Under the pieces are notes generated by a model. It ran no database searches. It was not told where the DNA came from and was given only the letters and a program-made list of their open reading frames with translations. A stretch of DNA of 64,000 bases from Thalassobacillus cyri (GTDB taxonomy: Bacteria > Bacillota > Bacilli > Bacillales > Halobacillaceae): NCBI RefSeq assembly GCF_900107755.1, contig NZ_FNQR01000009.1, forward strand, positions 1 through 64,000. Direction: 5' to 3'. This document shows positions 34,300 to 42,659 of the stretch, one piece after another. Positions within the stretch are counted from its first letter, which is position 1, and each line of letters starts with the position of its first letter. The position numbers and the translations under genes are program-made.

Positions 34300-35730
34300 A
34301 TGCATAAGCAAATATCAACTGGTATCCAGGGTCTGGACGCGATTTTATACGGTGGCATACCGGATGGTTCTGCAATCATTATAGAAGGAGCGCCAGGCAC
34401 TGGAAAAACCACACTTGGCGTGCAGTTTTTGTATGAAGGTGCTGTTCAGGCAGATGAGGCGGGGATTTTGATTACGTTTGAGGAGTTTCCTGAGCAAATA
34501 TACAGTGATATGAAATCATCATTTAGATGGGATTTACGGCAACTTGAAAAAGAAAACAAACTGAGGGTAGTGGGGTTATCCCCTGATGTCCTTTTAGAGC
34601 AAATGATGAAACCGGATGGTCTGATCGAGCAAATGATCCATGAAATTGATTGTAAACGGATTGTTATTGATAGTATCAGCCTTTTCCGTTATTTCACTGC
34701 AGCCAACGATTTCGAAGAACGCAGGGTATTATACCAGCTACGCAATATTCTGCGTAAATTCAAGCTGACATCGTTATTATTACAAGAACAGTCTGACTTG
34801 AATGTCAGCCATGTTCCATTTTCTCACTTTATTGTCGATGGAGTAATCCGGTTAAGTGTCCGACCACATTTGGATGTTTTTCGCAAACGAATCCTGGAAG
34901 TGGTCAAAATGCGCGGGACCCGTATCATCGAAGGTGAGCATACCTACCGTATTACGGACAAGGGAATTTATCCTTTGAATGCTGCTCAAACGATTGCCGA
35001 ACACCACCGGGAGGCAAAAGATAAAATTTCTACTGGTATAAAAGAATTGGATCACCTGTTAGATGGAGGGATGGATCGTGGGGCTGTTTATATGCTTGAT
35101 ACAAACAGCAGGGCTAACTATATGCCTCTGATCGGATCTATCCTCTCAGAACGGCTGAGTTCACAGGATCATTTGTTGACTGTTCTGTCCAGTACGCAGA
35201 CGGTAGAAGAATTAGATACATTGATGAGTCGCCACAATATTGAACTGGGTAAAGTGATCAACGAAAAACGCGTTCATTTTATTGAACATTATAATCGTCA
35301 GGTTCCATCCGGCTGGGAAAAAGCAGTATATTATGTCAACGGGCTTGACAATGAAGGCTATGATCAATTTTTAAGAAATAAGTGTTACCCGCTGATTCAA
35401 TCAGAAATCTCTTGCGAAACAAAATGGTTCGTCTATTATGATTTGAACACTATCATCAGTGAGCGGGGCACCGACTATGTACTACGCTCGTTTGCAAAAG
35501 AAGCTGCTTTTGCTAGATCGCTTGGAATGACGGTATTGGTATTATGTAATTTCAAAGAAGTAGGAGAGCAGGTAGCGTCATTTCTTGAACGTACTACAAA
35601 TGGTGTATTTAAAACATGGGTTGATGGGTCTAATCAATATCTACAGGTTACCAAGGCATCTAATGGGCAACTATCAGAACCTTATCTACTTGAGAGTACG
35701 AAAGAGCACCCGTTTATCCGCTTGATATAG
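34300..35730 (+). CDS. KaiC-like RecA-fold ATPase with degenerate second domain
   Basis: 476 aa with two tandem KaiC-type domains. Domain 1 (about 4-230) starts STGIQGLDAILYGGIPDG. It has Walker A GAPGTGKTT (30-38), catalytic glutamates E61-E62 (ITFEEFP) and Walker B RIVIDS (120-125). Domain 2 (about 240-470) repeats the entry motif as STGIKELDHLLDGGMDRG, but its Walker A place reads LDTNSRANYM, so it should not bind ATP in the usual way. KaiC-family proteins outside cyanobacteria act as regulatory or signalling ATPases. It is followed by a small winged-helix-like gene (13 bp) and a GAF/LuxR regulator, with the Flp/Tad pilus operon further on. The link to pilus expression is inference. Confidence 0.8.
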   Translation: MHKQISTGIQGLDAILYGGIPDGSAIIIEGAPGTGKTTLGVQFLYEGAVQADEAGILITFEEFPEQIYSDMKSSFRWDLRQLEKENKLRVVGLSPDVLLEQMMKPDGLIEQMIHEIDCKRIVIDSISLFRYFTAANDFEERRVLYQLRNILRKFKLTSLLLQEQSDLNVSHVPFSHFIVDGVIRLSVRPHLDVFRKRILEVVKMRGTRIIEGEHTYRITDKGIYPLNAAQTIAEHHREAKDKISTGIKELDHLLDGGMDRGAVYMLDTNSRANYMPLIGSILSERLSSQDHLLTVLSSTQTVEELDTLMSRHNIELGKVINEKRVHFIEHYNRQVPSGWEKAVYYVNGLDNEGYDQFLRNKCYPLIQSEISCETKWFVYYDLNTIISERGTDYVLRSFAKEAAFARSLGMTVLVLCNFKEVGEQVASFLERTTNGVFKTWVDGSNQYLQVTKASNGQLSEPYLLESTKEHPFIRLI

Positions 35731-35743
35731 AGGGGGGAAAACG

Positions 35744-36001
35744 ATGGAAAAAAAAGAATCATTGCCGCTTCAAATGGAGTGTACAATGTTATTCCAGGCT
35801 AATCCATATATGATAGAATCTATATCTGGATTAGAGAGACGATTAGGCAGACAGGAAGAGGATCTGAAGCCGGTTTTAAATATATTAGTCAAGCAAGGAA
35901 TACTCCAGCAAATAGGTGAAGGAACCGCTTCCTTATACCGCTATAAAGAGCCAGTCATCATAACAGATATGGATATTCCGGATAAGTTGGAGAGCCCATG
36001 A
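35744..36001 (+). CDS. small winged-helix-like hypothetical protein
   Basis: 85 aa, not assigned to a named family. Residues about 12-70 read like a winged helix (SISGLERRLGRQEEDLKPVL, NILVKQGILQQIGEGTASLY), i.e. helix-turn-helix plus beta hairpin. GGGGGG precedes the ATG. It sits between the KaiC-like ATPase and the LuxR-type regulator, overlapping the latter by 4 bp, so the three are translationally linked. It may be a DNA-binding or protein-binding adaptor for the module. Confidence 0.7.
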   Translation: MEKKESLPLQMECTMLFQANPYMIESISGLERRLGRQEEDLKPVLNILVKQGILQQIGEGTASLYRYKEPVIITDMDIPDKLESP

Positions 36002-38130
36002 GAGAAAATACAGAGCTGTTAGAAGAGCTGCAACAGGTGTATGCAGAGAGATTGGGGCTTACCATCATGATTACGGATGCGAATGGGGAACGGATATCTT
36101 CGATTGCTGGTGATAATGATTTGTGCAGCTATTTGCTGGAGCATGGTGATTTGTGGTGTCAGATTCAGGAAGCGGCGGTCTGGGAGTGGAATATTACCAG
36201 GCCGACATTTTATGATATCCTCCCCGGAATCTATTTTTTAGTTATACCGGTAAATAATGATCAAGGGAAACCTTATTTAGTATGGGCTGGTGCTATGATT
36301 GAGGAAGGTACACAGCGCCTGACCCAACAGCAGTTGCACCAGCAATACGGTTCAGAGCCAAGTTGGGAAGACATGCTGACGAAGAATCCAGTCATCAAGC
36401 CGGAAAATAAAAGCTGGTGGATACATAGGAGCGATAAGCTATCCCAGCTTATTCATATGTGTCTTCAGGACTATACAACGTATTCAGAAGGGGAGGGGCA
36501 GGCACAGCTGCTCAGAAAATCTATTTTTTCAGAGGAATTTAGTATAGATGGGCTGCTTGATTATTTTCTTACCCATAAAAAAGAATTTGACTATCTTGGC
36601 CTGGCTGAAGTAGAAGGTGAGGAACAATATAAAATCACGAGAGCTCTAGGGGAAGATTCCAGGCATTTACAAGGCGTGAGATTTGCCCTCGGGGAAGGAT
36701 TTCTCGGCAGAGCAGCCATAACAAAAGAAGCGGATTACTGGGAAGATATTGCGAACAATCCTCGTTCCTATTTCTTTCATCGCCATCACTTTTACCCAAA
36801 AACGATTACCTGCTTTCCTATCCACCGGTATGATGGTTCCCTGGCTGTATTGTTTGGTGGAAGTCTTTCAAATGGCCAGGTATCGTCTAGAGCAATGGAG
36901 ACAGGAGAGTTTCTGTCAGCTATGCTGGAAGCAAGTCTATATACGCATGATTTGCAAAAGGAGAATAACCACCAGCTGAACCGGCTGTCTTCTTTAGTGG
37001 AAATATGCAAGTTGATGGCTGCAACACCGGACTTGAAACGGATTCTATACATTCTCGTGGATATCAGTATGAACCTGGCTGAAGGGCCTTTTTCAACGGT
37101 CATATTAAGGAATAATGCTGGTGATAAAGTTCAGCTGGTTTCCCGGGGAGATGTCCCATCCAAAATAAAAGAGTATGTCAGGGAAGTCGTCCAGCGCCAC
37201 TATGGTACAACAACTATGAGGAATGTGACGGAAGCACAACTATATAATACCAGCTGGGGGACGACCGTAATGGAATGTCCGCTGATGCATAGACAGGAAC
37301 TACTCGGTGTTTTATGTGTCGGAGTGGGGGATTCCTCAGATCAACAGTTAAAAGAGCATCAGACCTTTTTACACACGTTGGCCATTATTGGTGCTGTCTC
37401 GTTACAGTTGGCAAAACAGGAACAGGAAGCAGAGAACATTTCCAGTCAGGCAGATGCCTTGTTTCAGGCAATCAGTCAATTCGATGAAGAAGCTTTCGGT
37501 AAAGTGGAGTCATCAGGAGCGCTTGCGGGCGATTTTGCTCGTCATATGGGTCTCCCTGCGCCATTGGTGAACGACATTGTTACCTCCTGTCAGCTGTCCT
37601 ACTATTCCGCGGAATTTTTAAAGGAAATGCTGGCGGACAGCAAGGTGCCCAATCTCGTAGCAGAGGGAAAGGCATTACTGGAAGGTAACAAAAGGATAGT
37701 GTGGGATGAGGCAAGTATTGGGAGTCAGATATTCGCTTTAGTTGCTGCCTTCACCGATGACCGCAACGGCTGGGAATCCTATTTTTCCGGGGTAGAAGAA
37801 AGTATCATAAAAGAGTTCCGGGACTTCCTGAAAGAAAGTCAGACCTCTGAACAAGAATTTACTTTAAATGATGAGGCAGGACCCGGACCGGATTTAGTAG
37901 TCGCTGACCATGCTGTGAAAGAGCAGATGAACCTTTCGCCACGAGAACAAGAAGTACTGGAGTTAGTCATCAAAGGCTTGAATAACCGGGAAATTGCTGA
38001 AAAGTTATACATCAGCGGCCACACCGTGAAGAATCATGTCACCAAGATTTTTCAAAAGCTGGAAGTTCCGGACAGGGCCCACGCCATTTCGAAAGTCTAT
38101 CAATTAAAATATCAGAATAACAATTCATGA
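35998..38130 (+). CDS. GAF-domain LuxR-family transcriptional regulator
   Basis: 710 aa. The N-terminal sensory region (about 1-110) includes ITDANGERISSIAGDNDLCS and may be PocR-like. Two GAF-like domains lie at about 175-310 (HLQGVRFALGEGFLGRAAIT) and 330-475. A helical segment at 490-610 vaguely recalls a phosphohydrolase or HD-like fold. The C-terminal LuxR/FixJ helix-turn-helix is at about 643-705 (LSPREQEVLELVIKGLNNRE, IAEKLYISGHTVKNHVTKIF). No receiver domain is present, so activity is probably set by ligands or by the KaiC-like partner rather than by phosphorylation. It overlaps the preceding small gene by 4 bp and ends in a terminator. The most obvious candidate target is the downstream pilus operon (inference). 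Confidence 0.82.
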   Translation: MRENTELLEELQQVYAERLGLTIMITDANGERISSIAGDNDLCSYLLEHGDLWCQIQEAAVWEWNITRPTFYDILPGIYFLVIPVNNDQGKPYLVWAGAMIEEGTQRLTQQQLHQQYGSEPSWEDMLTKNPVIKPENKSWWIHRSDKLSQLIHMCLQDYTTYSEGEGQAQLLRKSIFSEEFSIDGLLDYFLTHKKEFDYLGLAEVEGEEQYKITRALGEDSRHLQGVRFALGEGFLGRAAITKEADYWEDIANNPRSYFFHRHHFYPKTITCFPIHRYDGSLAVLFGGSLSNGQVSSRAMETGEFLSAMLEASLYTHDLQKENNHQLNRLSSLVEICKLMAATPDLKRILYILVDISMNLAEGPFSTVILRNNAGDKVQLVSRGDVPSKIKEYVREVVQRHYGTTTMRNVTEAQLYNTSWGTTVMECPLMHRQELLGVLCVGVGDSSDQQLKEHQTFLHTLAIIGAVSLQLAKQEQEAENISSQADALFQAISQFDEEAFGKVESSGALAGDFARHMGLPAPLVNDIVTSCQLSYYSAEFLKEMLADSKVPNLVAEGKALLEGNKRIVWDEASIGSQIFALVAAFTDDRNGWESYFSGVEESIIKEFRDFLKESQTSEQEFTLNDEAGPGPDLVVADHAVKEQMNLSPREQEVLELVIKGLNNREIAEKLYISGHTVKNHVTKIFQKLEVPDRAHAISKVYQLKYQNNNS

Positions 38131-38157
38131 ACCTCCCTCCCACGGGGAGGTTTTTTT
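38129..38157 (+). terminator. terminator between the regulatory genes and the pilus operon
   Basis: AACCTCC...GGGAGGTT hairpin with seven T starts at the regulator stop codon. Confidence 0.9.
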
Positions 38158-38340
38158 GTGCTGCTGTTCCTATAGGAAATGGTGAAGGGGGTAGGAATAG
38201 GAATGGATTCTTATTACAACAAGATAAACGAGAACAGGAATGTCGGGGGATATGTTTTTGTGTCGAATAATCGCATAATTAAGCTCGTAAGTTGTTGCTC
38301 CAAGCTCAACGAACTGACATAAGCTGGGAGGTGAATAGGC

Positions 38341-38718
38341 ATGGCAGTAATCAATCTGGCTTCCAACCAGGTCATCGCGGAAAACGTCAAAATAGCTGAT
38401 TCATTTTGGCCAAGGCTTAAAGGGCTGATGGGAATCAAAAGCATTTCAGAGGATTTCGCTCTGCATCTTATACCTTGTACATCGATCCATACTTTCTTTA
38501 TGAAGTTTCCGATTGATGTCCTCTACTTGGACCAAAAGAATAATATCGTCGGCATGGAAGAAAATCTGCAGCCCGGCAAAATCGGAAAAAAGTTTTCTCA
38601 TGCACATTCGGTCATCGAGCTGCATGCCGGAAAAGTCGCCCAGACAGGCATGACCGTCGGACAGACGCTCACGATAGTCGATATGGAAGGGAAATTGAGC
38701 AAACGAGTCGTTCAGTAG
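38341..38718 (+). CDS. DUF192 family protein
   Basis: 125-aa protein of the DUF192 beta-barrel family. Family residues are visible in FWPRLKGLMGIKSI, LIPCTSIHTFFMKFPIDVLY and VIELHAGKVAQTGMTVGQTL. There is no signal peptide. GGGAGGTG lies upstream of the ATG. DUF192 genes often neighbour Tad pilus loci in Gram-positive and other bacteria, but their function is unknown. It is separated from the flp pilin by 39 bp and is probably the first gene of the pilus unit. Confidence 0.85.
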   Translation: MAVINLASNQVIAENVKIADSFWPRLKGLMGIKSISEDFALHLIPCTSIHTFFMKFPIDVLYLDQKNNIVGMEENLQPGKIGKKFSHAHSVIELHAGKVAQTGMTVGQTLTIVDMEGKLSKRVVQ

Positions 38719-38757
38719 GTAGTCATTATATTTTTATATAAAAAAGGAGAGATTCAC

Positions 38758-38949
38758 ATGTTAGAAATGTTCAAAGGTTTGTTTGTCGAAGAAGAAGGTC
38801 AAGGGATGACGGAATATGGTTTGATTTTGGGGCTTATCGCTGTTGCAGTAATTGCTGCTTTAACATTACTTGGTACAAACATTAGTGATTTATTTAATGA
38901 TTTAAAAGGTAAGATACCTGGTGGTACCGCTGATGGAGGAACCATTTAA
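38758..38949 (+). CDS. flp: Flp-family type IVb pilin
   Basis: 63-aa major pilin subunit of the Tad pilus. The class IVb prepilin site is seen as EEEG-QGMTEYGLIL: cleavage is expected after G14, leaving the G-x4-EY motif with mature E5 (E19) and Y6 (Y20). A hydrophobic helix follows (21-38), then a short acidic/Gly-rich tail. AAAAGGAGAG precedes the ATG. The hairpin directly after the gene (38967-38990) probably stabilises a short pilin mRNA, giving more pilin than machinery. Confidence 0.93.
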   Translation: MLEMFKGLFVEEEGQGMTEYGLILGLIAVAVIAALTLLGTNISDLFNDLKGKIPGGTADGGTI

Positions 38950-38966
38950 TATTAAATAATTTATTA

Positions 38967-38990
38967 GGGCCCTGCTTTTAGGTGGGGTCC
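38967..38990 (+). terminator. hairpin after flp, partial terminator or mRNA stabiliser
   Basis: AGGGCCC-tgcttttaggt-GGGGTCCT forms an 8-bp stem with G-U pairing followed by only TTCAT. This fits partial read-through into tadV. Confidence 0.5.
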
Positions 38991-39028
38991 TTTCATGAAG
39001 TTAAAAAACCAATGAAAGGATGGCCGTT

Positions 39029-39538
39029 ATGCTGGATATTTTCCTGCTTATCATTCTATCAATCTGTGTCATCACGGATATTAAAAACAGAAAAATCTAT
39101 AACAAGGTGATTTACCCTGCCTTACTGATCACTTTTATCTTCCATTTCGCTGCTGGCGGGTGGACAGGGCTCAGCCATTCTTTCCTTGGTTTTTTGATCG
39201 GCTTCAGCATCCTGCTTATCCCATACATGCTTGGCGGCATGGGAGCGGGGGATGTGAAGTTACTTGCGCTGATCGGAGCGATCAAAGGAGGAGCCTTCGT
39301 TTTTCAATCATTTCTCTATATTGCCCTAATTGGTGCTTTGATGGCGGGAATGATCCTCATTTTCCGCCGGGGCATGCTTAAATCGATTGGTTACTATATG
39401 GCGAGCTTAAGAGGGGGCGTAAAGCTGCCAGGTGGAATTTCGAGAGGGTCTCTGACGGCGACATATCCATATGGGGTAGCCATTGCGCTTGGTGCGGGAC
39501 TCAAATTGGCAATGGAAGGGAACATGCTCCCATGGTAA
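39029..39538 (+). CDS. tadV: prepilin peptidase (TadV/CpaA, A24)
   Basis: Membrane aspartic protease of about 169 aa that removes the leader of Flp and the TadE/G pseudopilins. The two catalytic Asp motifs are present: TDIKNRKIYN near the N-terminus and GGMGAGDVKLLALIG (GxGD). About six hydrophobic segments are seen. The ATG at 39029 is preferred because GAAAGGA lies 8 nt before it; the in-frame ATG at 39020 overlaps that ribosome binding site. It overlaps tadE by 7 bp. Confidence 0.88.
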   Translation: MLDIFLLIILSICVITDIKNRKIYNKVIYPALLITFIFHFAAGGWTGLSHSFLGFLIGFSILLIPYMLGGMGAGDVKLLALIGAIKGGAFVFQSFLYIALIGALMAGMILIFRRGMLKSIGYYMASLRGGVKLPGGISRGSLTATYPYGVAIALGAGLKLAMEGNMLPW

Positions 39539-39927
39539 GAAAAGAGGAAGGGCAGTCCTTGGTGGAGTTTGCACTTGTCCTTCCGGTTCTCTTGCTTCTG
39601 GTTGTGGGAATATTCGATTTTGGAAGGGTGCTGTACACCCACCTGCAAATGGAGCTGGTTGCCCAGGAGGCGGTTCGACTGGGCGGGCTTGGGCAGGGTG
39701 AAACTGCTGTTAAAGAATATGCACACAATCATTTTCAGGCGGCCAATCCTGAGGGGCTGGAGGTGTTGGTTACTGTCTCTTCCCGTGATGGCACATCAAC
39801 CGGAGAGTGGAAGTCCGGAAACTATGTGACGGTAACGATGAGCTACCCGGAGGAAATATTACAGCCCTTAGGCGGAGCTTCCATTCCTTATACCGTAAAA
39901 ACCAGCTCTACCATCAGAATCGAGTGA
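39532..39927 (+). CDS. tadE: TadE-family pseudopilin
   Basis: 131-aa minor pseudopilin. The TadE motif is seen in KEEGQSLVEFALVLPVLLLL, with a prepilin-like cleavage site after the Gly of EEG-QSLVE. It continues with VVGIFDFGRVLYTHLQMELV, typical of TadE-like proteins. The remainder is a short beta-rich extracellular part. It lies between tadV (overlap) and tadG (10 bp). Confidence 0.88.
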   Translation: MVRKEEGQSLVEFALVLPVLLLLVVGIFDFGRVLYTHLQMELVAQEAVRLGGLGQGETAVKEYAHNHFQAANPEGLEVLVTVSSRDGTSTGEWKSGNYVTVTMSYPEEILQPLGGASIPYTVKTSSTIRIE

Positions 39928-39937
39928 GGGGAAATGG

Positions 39938-40855
39938 ATGAAGCATTTTTTTAAGCGTATATTCAGAAAGGAAAAAGGTAACGTCATTGTCCTTGTCGCC
40001 TTAGCGTTGGGCGGAATGATTACTTTGTTAGGTCTTGTCATCGACGGCGGCCATTTGTTCATGACGAAAAGCCATCTGCAAAAGACAGCGAATGCTGCCG
40101 CGTTATCCGGAGCACAGGAACTCTTAAATGATAAAACTGCAGTCCGTAAGGTGGTTGATGAATTACTGGAAGCCCATGGTGAAAGTGGAAGTTTGGTCGA
40201 ACCTTTTGACCCCATCGATCAGGTGCATGTCAAACTAAAACGAGATGTGCCCTTATTTTTTTCTTCATTATTCGGGGTCGAATATTTACCTATAGCCGTA
40301 GAAGCAAAAGCCGGACTTAATCCAATGGGAGAAACAAAAGGAGCGGTTCCGTTGGGAATCGATGAATCGGTCGATCTTCAATACGGTGACATATATCAAT
40401 TGAAAGTAGACGCCGGAGACTCTGAGGCAGGTAACTTTGGTGTGCTCGCTTTAGAAGGTCCTGGGGCTAAATCCTATGAAGAAAGCTTGACTTATGGATT
40501 CGAGGAAACGTTGAAGGTCGGTGATGTTATCAATACACAAACTGGTAATATCGCGGGTGCTACACGAAAAGGAATTGATTACCGGATTGGTGAATGCCCA
40601 AATCCAGAGGGAGACATTCAAAAACGTGACTGTCCGAGGATAATGAAGGTCATAGTTTATAAGCTCTATGAACAAGCGACGAATCAAATGAAAAGTGTTC
40701 AAATTACAGGTTTTGCTTATTTTTATGTGACCGAGAGAATGGGCGCTAATGATGATTCCATCAAAGGAATCTTTATTCGCAGAGCGGGAGACGGTACGGC
40801 AGGAGCAGCGGGTACACCGGATCGTGGTGCCTATGCGATACGACTAACAGAGTAG
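39938..40855 (+). CDS. TadG-like pilus assembly protein
   Basis: 305 aa with the Flp/TadG N-terminal motif: KEKGNVIVLVALALGGMITL, LGLVIDGGHLFMTKSHLQ and KTANAAALSGAQELL. A single membrane helix lies at about 14-38. The C-terminal part (about 120-300) is extracytoplasmic and not recognised; no von Willebrand A domain is obvious, unlike long TadG proteins. It has two cysteines within CPNPEGDIQKRDC that might form a disulfide. In Tad systems this protein is a pseudopilin or scaffold needed for fibre assembly. Confidence 0.82.
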   Translation: MKHFFKRIFRKEKGNVIVLVALALGGMITLLGLVIDGGHLFMTKSHLQKTANAAALSGAQELLNDKTAVRKVVDELLEAHGESGSLVEPFDPIDQVHVKLKRDVPLFFSSLFGVEYLPIAVEAKAGLNPMGETKGAVPLGIDESVDLQYGDIYQLKVDAGDSEAGNFGVLALEGPGAKSYEESLTYGFEETLKVGDVINTQTGNIAGATRKGIDYRIGECPNPEGDIQKRDCPRIMKVIVYKLYEQATNQMKSVQITGFAYFYVTERMGANDDSIKGIFIRRAGDGTAGAAGTPDRGAYAIRLTE

Positions 40856-40865
40856 GTGAACAAAG

Positions 40866-41774
40866 ATGAAACCTAAAAAAATATTGATGCTGGCACTGTT
40901 ATCCGGGATTATCACTACAGTGATTTTCTACTTATTTATGGAACAGGCAAGGTCCAGTTCAGGAGCAGAAGAAGCGGCGACTGTAAGTATTATCGCTGCC
41001 AGCGAAGATATCCAGCAAAATCAGGAAATAACGGAAGATCAACTTACAGTAATCGAAGTAGATGAAAACGAAGTGCACCCTCAATCTGTCGAAGATAAGG
41101 CAAAGGTAGTCGGCAAACTGGCTGCCACCGAGATAAAAGCAGGAGAACAACTCATGTCCCACCGGGTGCAGAGTGGCGAGGAAGAAGACGAGGTGATTGC
41201 CCTCAAGATAACGGAAGGGCATCGTGCTTTTTCCATCAATATCGATTATGTGAAGTCCGTTTCTAATATGGTTGAACCGGAAGATTATGTCGATGTAGTT
41301 CTCAGTGTCGGCAAAGAGGAAGCAACTAAAACCGAGCTTATCCAGGAAAAGGTAAGGGTGTTAGCGGTAGGACGACGGATGGTTGAAAAGAAACAGGATG
41401 CACCGGAGGAAGAGTATCACGCTGTCACACTGGAATTATCCCAGGAAGACACTGTCAAAGTGATTAACGCCAGTGAAAGAGGACGACTCCAGCTGTCTCT
41501 GTACAGTAAAAGAGTCTCAGAAGAAAAGGATATTGATGAAATAAAACCAAACAAGGTATCTTCCAATCTGAATCCTCTTCCGCAAAGATCCGCAATCCGC
41601 TCAGGTCCTGGATTGGATGAGGCAGTGATCACTGTAGTAGATCAAGGAACAATCTTAAGAGATTTAGAACAAGATTCAACAGATGAGCAAGGACGAATTT
41701 GGTTGAACGTCGAAACACCGGATCAACAGGAAGGCTGGATCAGCAGCAGAATCGTCAAATATGAAGCAGAATAA
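40866..41774 (+). CDS. cpaB: CpaB/RcpC-type pilus protein with C-terminal SH3 domain
   Basis: 302 aa. The N-terminal membrane anchor is at 6-25. A SAF domain (about 41-100, IIAASEDIQQNQEITEDQL and EIKAGEQLMSHRV) and the RcpC core (about 105-220, HRAFSINIDYVKSVSNMVEP) are as in Flp assembly proteins CpaB/RcpC. Residues about 238-302 form an extra bacterial SH3-like domain (PLPQRSAIRSGPGLDEAVIT, then GRIWLNVETP and EGWISSRIVKY). Such domains bind peptidoglycan in other proteins, which would suit an envelope without an outer membrane. RcpC normally works with the secretin, and none is present here. Confidence 0.85.
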   Translation: MKPKKILMLALLSGIITTVIFYLFMEQARSSSGAEEAATVSIIAASEDIQQNQEITEDQLTVIEVDENEVHPQSVEDKAKVVGKLAATEIKAGEQLMSHRVQSGEEEDEVIALKITEGHRAFSINIDYVKSVSNMVEPEDYVDVVLSVGKEEATKTELIQEKVRVLAVGRRMVEKKQDAPEEEYHAVTLELSQEDTVKVINASERGRLQLSLYSKRVSEEKDIDEIKPNKVSSNLNPLPQRSAIRSGPGLDEAVITVVDQGTILRDLEQDSTDEQGRIWLNVETPDQQEGWISSRIVKYEAE

Positions 41775-41792
41775 CAATAAGGAGGATTGACA

Positions 41793-42659
41793 GTGATCAA
41801 TAAGCAACGCCAACATCAAAAAAGTGATACACATAAGGAAGTGATTGTTGTTTGCAGTGCGGTCGGTGGTGTGGGAAGAACGACTATCACTGTTAATCTC
41901 GCATCCCTGTCAGCAAAGCAAAACAAGAAAGTGAGCATTCTGGATGGTGACTTGCAATTTGGAGATGCCGCTTTAGCATTAGATCTCAAGCTTGAAATGA
42001 CGATGCAGGAGGTTATAGAAAATAAAGATATTTTGAATAGCAAAGCCTATTGTCTTCATCATCAAACAGGGATTGAATTGCTATCAGCTCCGTCAAGGCC
42101 GGAATTTGCTGATCTGGTCACCCCGGACAATTTAACTGATATTCTGGACGTGATGGCTGATCGGTCAGAACTTTTATTGGTCGATACCCAACCCGGGCTG
42201 ACAGACCATAATATTCCCCTGCTGGAACGAGCAGATCGAATCCTTGTAATCACAACTCCCGGAATGGCTGTTTTAAAAAATACGAAATTGATGGTAGAGA
42301 CGTTTACAGCTCTGGGTTGGAAACAAAAGCTATCTTTGATTGTAAATAAATCCACGAGTACTTCAGCAGTGGATGTTCATGAGATTTCTGAAATTGTACA
42401 GGTGAAGGAGACATATTTTTTACCTCATGACGACAAGCATGTACCCTTGTCTCTCGATAAAGGGTGCCCTATTATCCTTCAGAATCCTAAGATATCCTTT
42501 TCTAAAGAAATAACGGCAGCAGCATGGAATATTTTCCCGGATGAGTGGAGAAGTCAGGGTGCACGTAAAGACATACCAAGGTCTTTCATCAACCGATTGA
42601 CAGGGTGGAGGAGGAAGGACGATGAGTTTATTAGCAAAACTGCAATCAAAAAATCATAA
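41793..42659 (+). CDS. tadZ: TadZ/CpaE-like ParA-family ATPase
   Basis: About 288 aa, a MinD/ParA-like protein that localises the Tad machine. It has a deviant Walker motif GGVGRTT (Arg where Lys is usual) in VCSAVGGVGRTTITVNLASL, plus VSILDGDLQFGDAALALDL and LLVDTQPGLTDHN. It begins almost directly with the ATPase domain, lacking the N-terminal receiver-like domain of CpaE/TadZ. GTG 41793 is chosen because GGAGG lies 7 nt upstream; TTG 41787 would be only 1 nt away. Its last 38 bp overlap tadA. Confidence 0.85.
   Translation: MINKQRQHQKSDTHKEVIVVCSAVGGVGRTTITVNLASLSAKQNKKVSILDGDLQFGDAALALDLKLEMTMQEVIENKDILNSKAYCLHHQTGIELLSAPSRPEFADLVTPDNLTDILDVMADRSELLLVDTQPGLTDHNIPLLERADRILVITTPGMAVLKNTKLMVETFTALGWKQKLSLIVNKSTSTSAVDVHEISEIVQVKETYFLPHDDKHVPLSLDKGCPIILQNPKISFSKEITAAAWNIFPDEWRSQGARKDIPRSFINRLTGWRRKDDEFISKTAIKKS

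Noticed and set aside
34300-35730. RadA/Sms DNA-repair protein instead of a KaiC-like ATPase
   Set aside because: No N-terminal zinc finger, no KNRFG motif and no Lon-like C-terminal domain; the second half repeats the KaiC entry motif.
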